A DNA stretch of 7,827 nt from Litorimonas sp. GTDB lineage: Bacteria > Pseudomonadota > Alphaproteobacteria > Caulobacterales > Maricaulaceae. The notes below the pieces were generated by a model that saw nothing but the letters and a program-made list of their open reading frames with translations, made no database searches and was not told where the DNA came from. The stretch lies in the NCBI GenBank assembly GCA_029936425.1, contig JAPYSU010000030.1, positions 1 to 7,827 on the forward strand. Reading direction: 5' to 3'. This document shows positions 6,153 to 7,827 of the stretch, in pieces. Within the stretch, counting starts at the first letter, position 1; each line of letters opens with the position of its first letter. A program made the position numbers and the translations under genes.

Positions 6153-7348
6153 TCAGCAGGCATGCACTGGTGACATCCACACCCGGTTGGGTCATGTCGA
6201 GGGAGTTGGGGGTACATCTGCTGGACACCACTTAAGGCCTCCTGGTCTGGTCCAGCTTCTGGCTGATGATACTCCTCATCCTCGTCTCCATCTTCTCCTT
6301 CCAGGCCATGGACACCCGGGCGGCGGGGAGGCGGTTTCCCCTTTCCACCTGGTGCTTGTTTCTTCTTTCGACAGTTCCTCATGAAGTGTCCTTTAGTACC
6401 ACAGTTGTGACAGATTGCAGCTTTCTCCTTGTCGCTGCGTTCATCCTTCCCTCGGGCTCCTCCTTGGGCAGGGCGTGGGGCTGGTCCCTGGCGTCCTCCA
6501 CCACGGCCAGCTCCTACAGGCCCTGCTCTCTGGGATTTGGTGTAGCAGTCCCGAGCGAAGTGTCCTGCTTTTCCACAATTGTGACACTTCATTCCTGCCT
6601 TCTTTGGATCCATGGCTTGCATCGACTCCCAGTCCATTGCCTCGTGTCCGTGGCCATGGGGAGCTGTTACACTCTTGTTCCACTGGACCATACTGGTGGC
6701 CAGGCCATCCAGATTTGAACCCTGCCCAGCGTTCATTAGAATGATCTCCCTCTCTCTGGCAACGACGGTGGCAGATGTGTTCCTGAGGTCTTCAGGGGTT
6801 GCAAGCACTGCTCGGATCATGTGAACTCGAACCTCCTTGCTATAGATTCCTTTGATGAACTCTTTTCGGAGCAGGCTGAAACTTTGCTGCTCAATCGGCC
6901 ATGCTGCCGAAAACAAGGACTGTTTGATTCCACTGTACTCTTGGATGGGTTGCATCCGGGACTGGGTGTAGGCGTAGAACTCCAACTGGCTAACCTCGGA
7001 TTCTTGTGCCGGTGAAAACATTGGGGTGACATGGTTTTCCCAAAACCTTCTCAGGTCCACACTGTTCTCAAAGGCCTCTGTTCCCAACCCGATGACTGTG
7101 GCTCTCTCCTGAGCCACTCCCTTGAAGGCTAAGAGGCCACACACTTTTATCCTCGTGAGTTTGTCCTGCCCCCCTGGCATGGCGAGGATAATGTCAGTGT
7201 GTGCCTGGGTCCACAAACTATTTGACAGGAAATACATGTGGAACCTCGACGAAAATGTCCTGAAACTCGAACTGGCTCCATCCCATGTGGGCAAGCTTGA
7301 GGTGATGTGGCTGAGGTTTCTGTCGAAGTTGCGTGCTTCGTCAGCCAT
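6092..7348 (-). CDS. gag: Gag polyprotein (capsid/nucleocapsid), two CCHC zinc knuckles
   Basis: This 418-residue structural protein would assemble the cytoplasmic particle and package element RNA. The ATG at 7348-7346 has A at -3 and G at +4, a strong Kozak context, and is the first codon of the long frame. Residues 1-205 are predicted mainly helical and tryptophan- and phenylalanine-containing, as expected for a gypsy capsid domain. Two perfect CX2CX4HX4C knuckles follow: C255/C258/H263/C268 and C313/C316/H321/C326. The roughly 44-residue linker between them is rich in Gly, Arg and Pro (an RGG-like stretch near 279-300). After the second knuckle come a Lys/Arg/Pro-rich stretch, an acidic run near 351-359 and a small Cys cluster (C390, C392, C395). 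The last ~20 codons overlap the pol frame, which lies in the -1 register. The knuckles make the identity certain; capsid boundaries are inferred. Confidence 0.95.
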   Translation of the reverse strand: MADEARNFDRNLSHITSSLPTWDGASSSFRTFSSRFHMYFLSNSLWTQAHTDIILAMPGGQDKLTRIKVCGLLAFKGVAQERATVIGLGTEAFENSVDLRRFWENHVTPMFSPAQESEVSQLEFYAYTQSRMQPIQEYSGIKQSLFSAAWPIEQQSFSLLRKEFIKGIYSKEVRVHMIRAVLATPEDLRNTSATVVAREREIILMNAGQGSNLDGLATSMVQWNKSVTAPHGHGHEAMDWESMQAMDPKKAGMKCHNCGKAGHFARDCYTKSQRAGPVGAGRGGGRQGPAPRPAQGGARGKDERSDKEKAAICHNCGTKGHFMRNCRKKKQAPGGKGKPPPRRPGVHGLEGEDGDEDEEYHQPEAGPDQEALSGVQQMYPQLPRHDPTGCGCHQCMPAEGAPQRGPQLFRPRAGNQPN

Positions 7349-7430
7349 CTTGGTGTTATTAGAGGATTCCTACACTGGCTCCTGGAAACTTGTATGCACC
7401 GCAGACTCTTGGTCCCAGCTACACACACAG

Positions 7431-7480
7431 GTCCTCGGACCACTGTAGTACTCGGGTAGCGTTGTGTCCTCGGACCACTG
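7431..7480 (-). repeat. Two copies of a 15-bp direct repeat with internal inverted symmetry
   Basis: GTCCTCGGACCACTG occurs at 7431-7445 and again, identically, at 7466-7480, 35 bp apart. Each copy holds GTCC-TC-GGAC, able to form a short hairpin (one base pair longer in the first copy). It lies in the gag leader, between the primer-binding-site candidate and the gag start. Confidence 0.8.
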
Positions 7481-7682
7481 AACAGACAGACAGCCCACCA
7501 CTTGGGTCCTGTATGCTTCAGTGCTTGTTCTGACTTACACTGGGGACCTACTCCGGAATATGCTGCGTAGAACCAGCAATTGTCTGTGAGTAGCTAGTCC
7601 CTCTCACACTCAGCACCTGCTCCTATTCTGAGCAGTGTGTGTGTGTGTTATCAGTGTGTAGCCGCGTAGATACTGGGATTCT

Positions 7683-7700
7683 GGGTCCCCTCGCTGGCCA
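7683..7700 (-). promoter_or_regulatory. Weak candidate tRNA primer-binding site
   Basis: On the minus strand this reads TGGCCAGCGAGGGGACCC, starting with TGG, the complement of the tRNA CCA end. It lies about 335 nt before the gag ATG. The plus-strand form has partial, gapped similarity to the 3' end of animal tRNA-Arg, but I do not see an exact 12-18 nt match to a tRNA I know. The preceding bases (GTTAAGTAG) do not end in the usual CA of an LTR. If correct, sequence above 7700 is the end of the 5' LTR. Confidence 0.25.
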
Positions 7701-7827
7701 CTACTTAACAACTCAAGCTTCTGCGGTAAACTAAAACTTTATCTCTAAGACAGCATGCCATGATACAAATGAAGGTGATGAACAGTTAATGTCTCTTACT
7801 TACAGCCCTGGATGGCAACTACACAGT

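Larger units (their letters stand above)
1..7827 (-). mobile_element. Ty3/gypsy-type LTR-retrotransposon with C-terminal dUTPase, nearly complete internal region
   Basis: In minus-strand order the window carries a leader, gag with two CCHC knuckles, a -1 pol frame with protease, RT, RNase H and integrase, a C-terminal dUTPase domain, a polypurine tract and a non-coding tail. Integrase after RNase H is the Ty3/gypsy and retroviral order, which excludes Ty1/copia. No envelope gene follows pol: only 39 nt separate the pol stop from the polypurine tract. Both flanks probably contain LTR sequence, but I could not match them to each other by eye, so element ends, target-site duplications and LTR length are undetermined. 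Gag is fully open and pol has a single stop codon, so this copy looks young. Assignment as an LTR element is secure; the exact clade is not. Confidence 0.93.
7349..7827 (-). other. Non-coding 5' leader and probable 3' part of the 5' LTR
   Basis: No gene is seen in these 479 nt. On the minus strand the region ends in a good Kozak context before gag. It holds a 15-bp direct repeat that is itself a small inverted repeat (7431-7445 and 7466-7480), a (GT)7 run at 7635-7648 and the weak primer-binding-site candidate at 7683-7700. Packaging signals would be expected here in this element class, but none can be named from sequence alone. Confidence 0.6.

Noticed and set aside
6040..7448. Plus-strand and alternative minus-strand frames over gag and the leader
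   Set aside because: They overlap a gag frame with two perfect zinc knuckles and carry no recognisable domain themselves.
7635..7648. (GT)7 run
   Set aside because: A short simple repeat common in animal DNA; no functional inference is possible.
7790..7806. Possible splice signals (GTAAGT on the minus strand; pyrimidine-rich stretch with CAG on the plus strand)
   Set aside because: The donor lacks the usual AG before GT and no matching partner site or spliced gene is evident.

Overview
The window is almost filled by one LTR-retrotransposon of the Ty3/gypsy type, lying entirely on the minus strand, so its 5' end is at high coordinates. This is eukaryotic, most likely animal, nuclear DNA. There are no bacterial-style operons or ribosome-binding sites. 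The long reading frames encode Gag with CCHC zinc knuckles, then protease, reverse transcriptase, RNase H and integrase in the Ty3/gypsy and retroviral order. I cannot name the host species from the sequence.

Layout in transcript order: (1) 7827-7349, leader and probably the end of the 5' LTR, with a weak primer-binding-site candidate at 7700-7683 and a duplicated small hairpin. (2) 7348-6092, gag (418 codons), with a strong Kozak context and two zinc knuckles. (3) A pol frame in the -1 register, open from 6152 and overlapping the end of gag by about 60 nt. It carries protease, RT, RNase H and the zinc-binding and catalytic parts of integrase. (4) A single in-frame TAG at 2465-2463. (5) The same frame continues to a TAA at 905-903. 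It encodes the integrase GPY/F-type C-terminal module, a roughly 270-residue proline-rich and charged linker, and a C-terminal dUTPase domain. (6) A 15-nt polypurine tract at 863-849, 39 nt after the pol stop. (7) 848-1, non-coding, probably the beginning of the 3' LTR. There is no env gene.

Gag would form the particle and package RNA. The protease would cut the polyproteins, RT/RNase H would make cDNA and integrase would insert it. The dUTPase would hydrolyse dUTP and so limit uracil incorporation. The most notable points are the dUTPase placed after integrase at the very end of pol, its changed motif IV and unrecognisable motif V, and the lone amber codon separating the integrase core from its C-terminal module and the dUTPase. 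Apart from that codon all frames are open over more than 6 kb, which suggests a recently active copy.

I found no convincing direct repeat between the two ends of the window. The LTRs are therefore probably cut by the window edges: long LTRs, with only the 5' part of the 3' LTR and the 3' part of the 5' LTR present.
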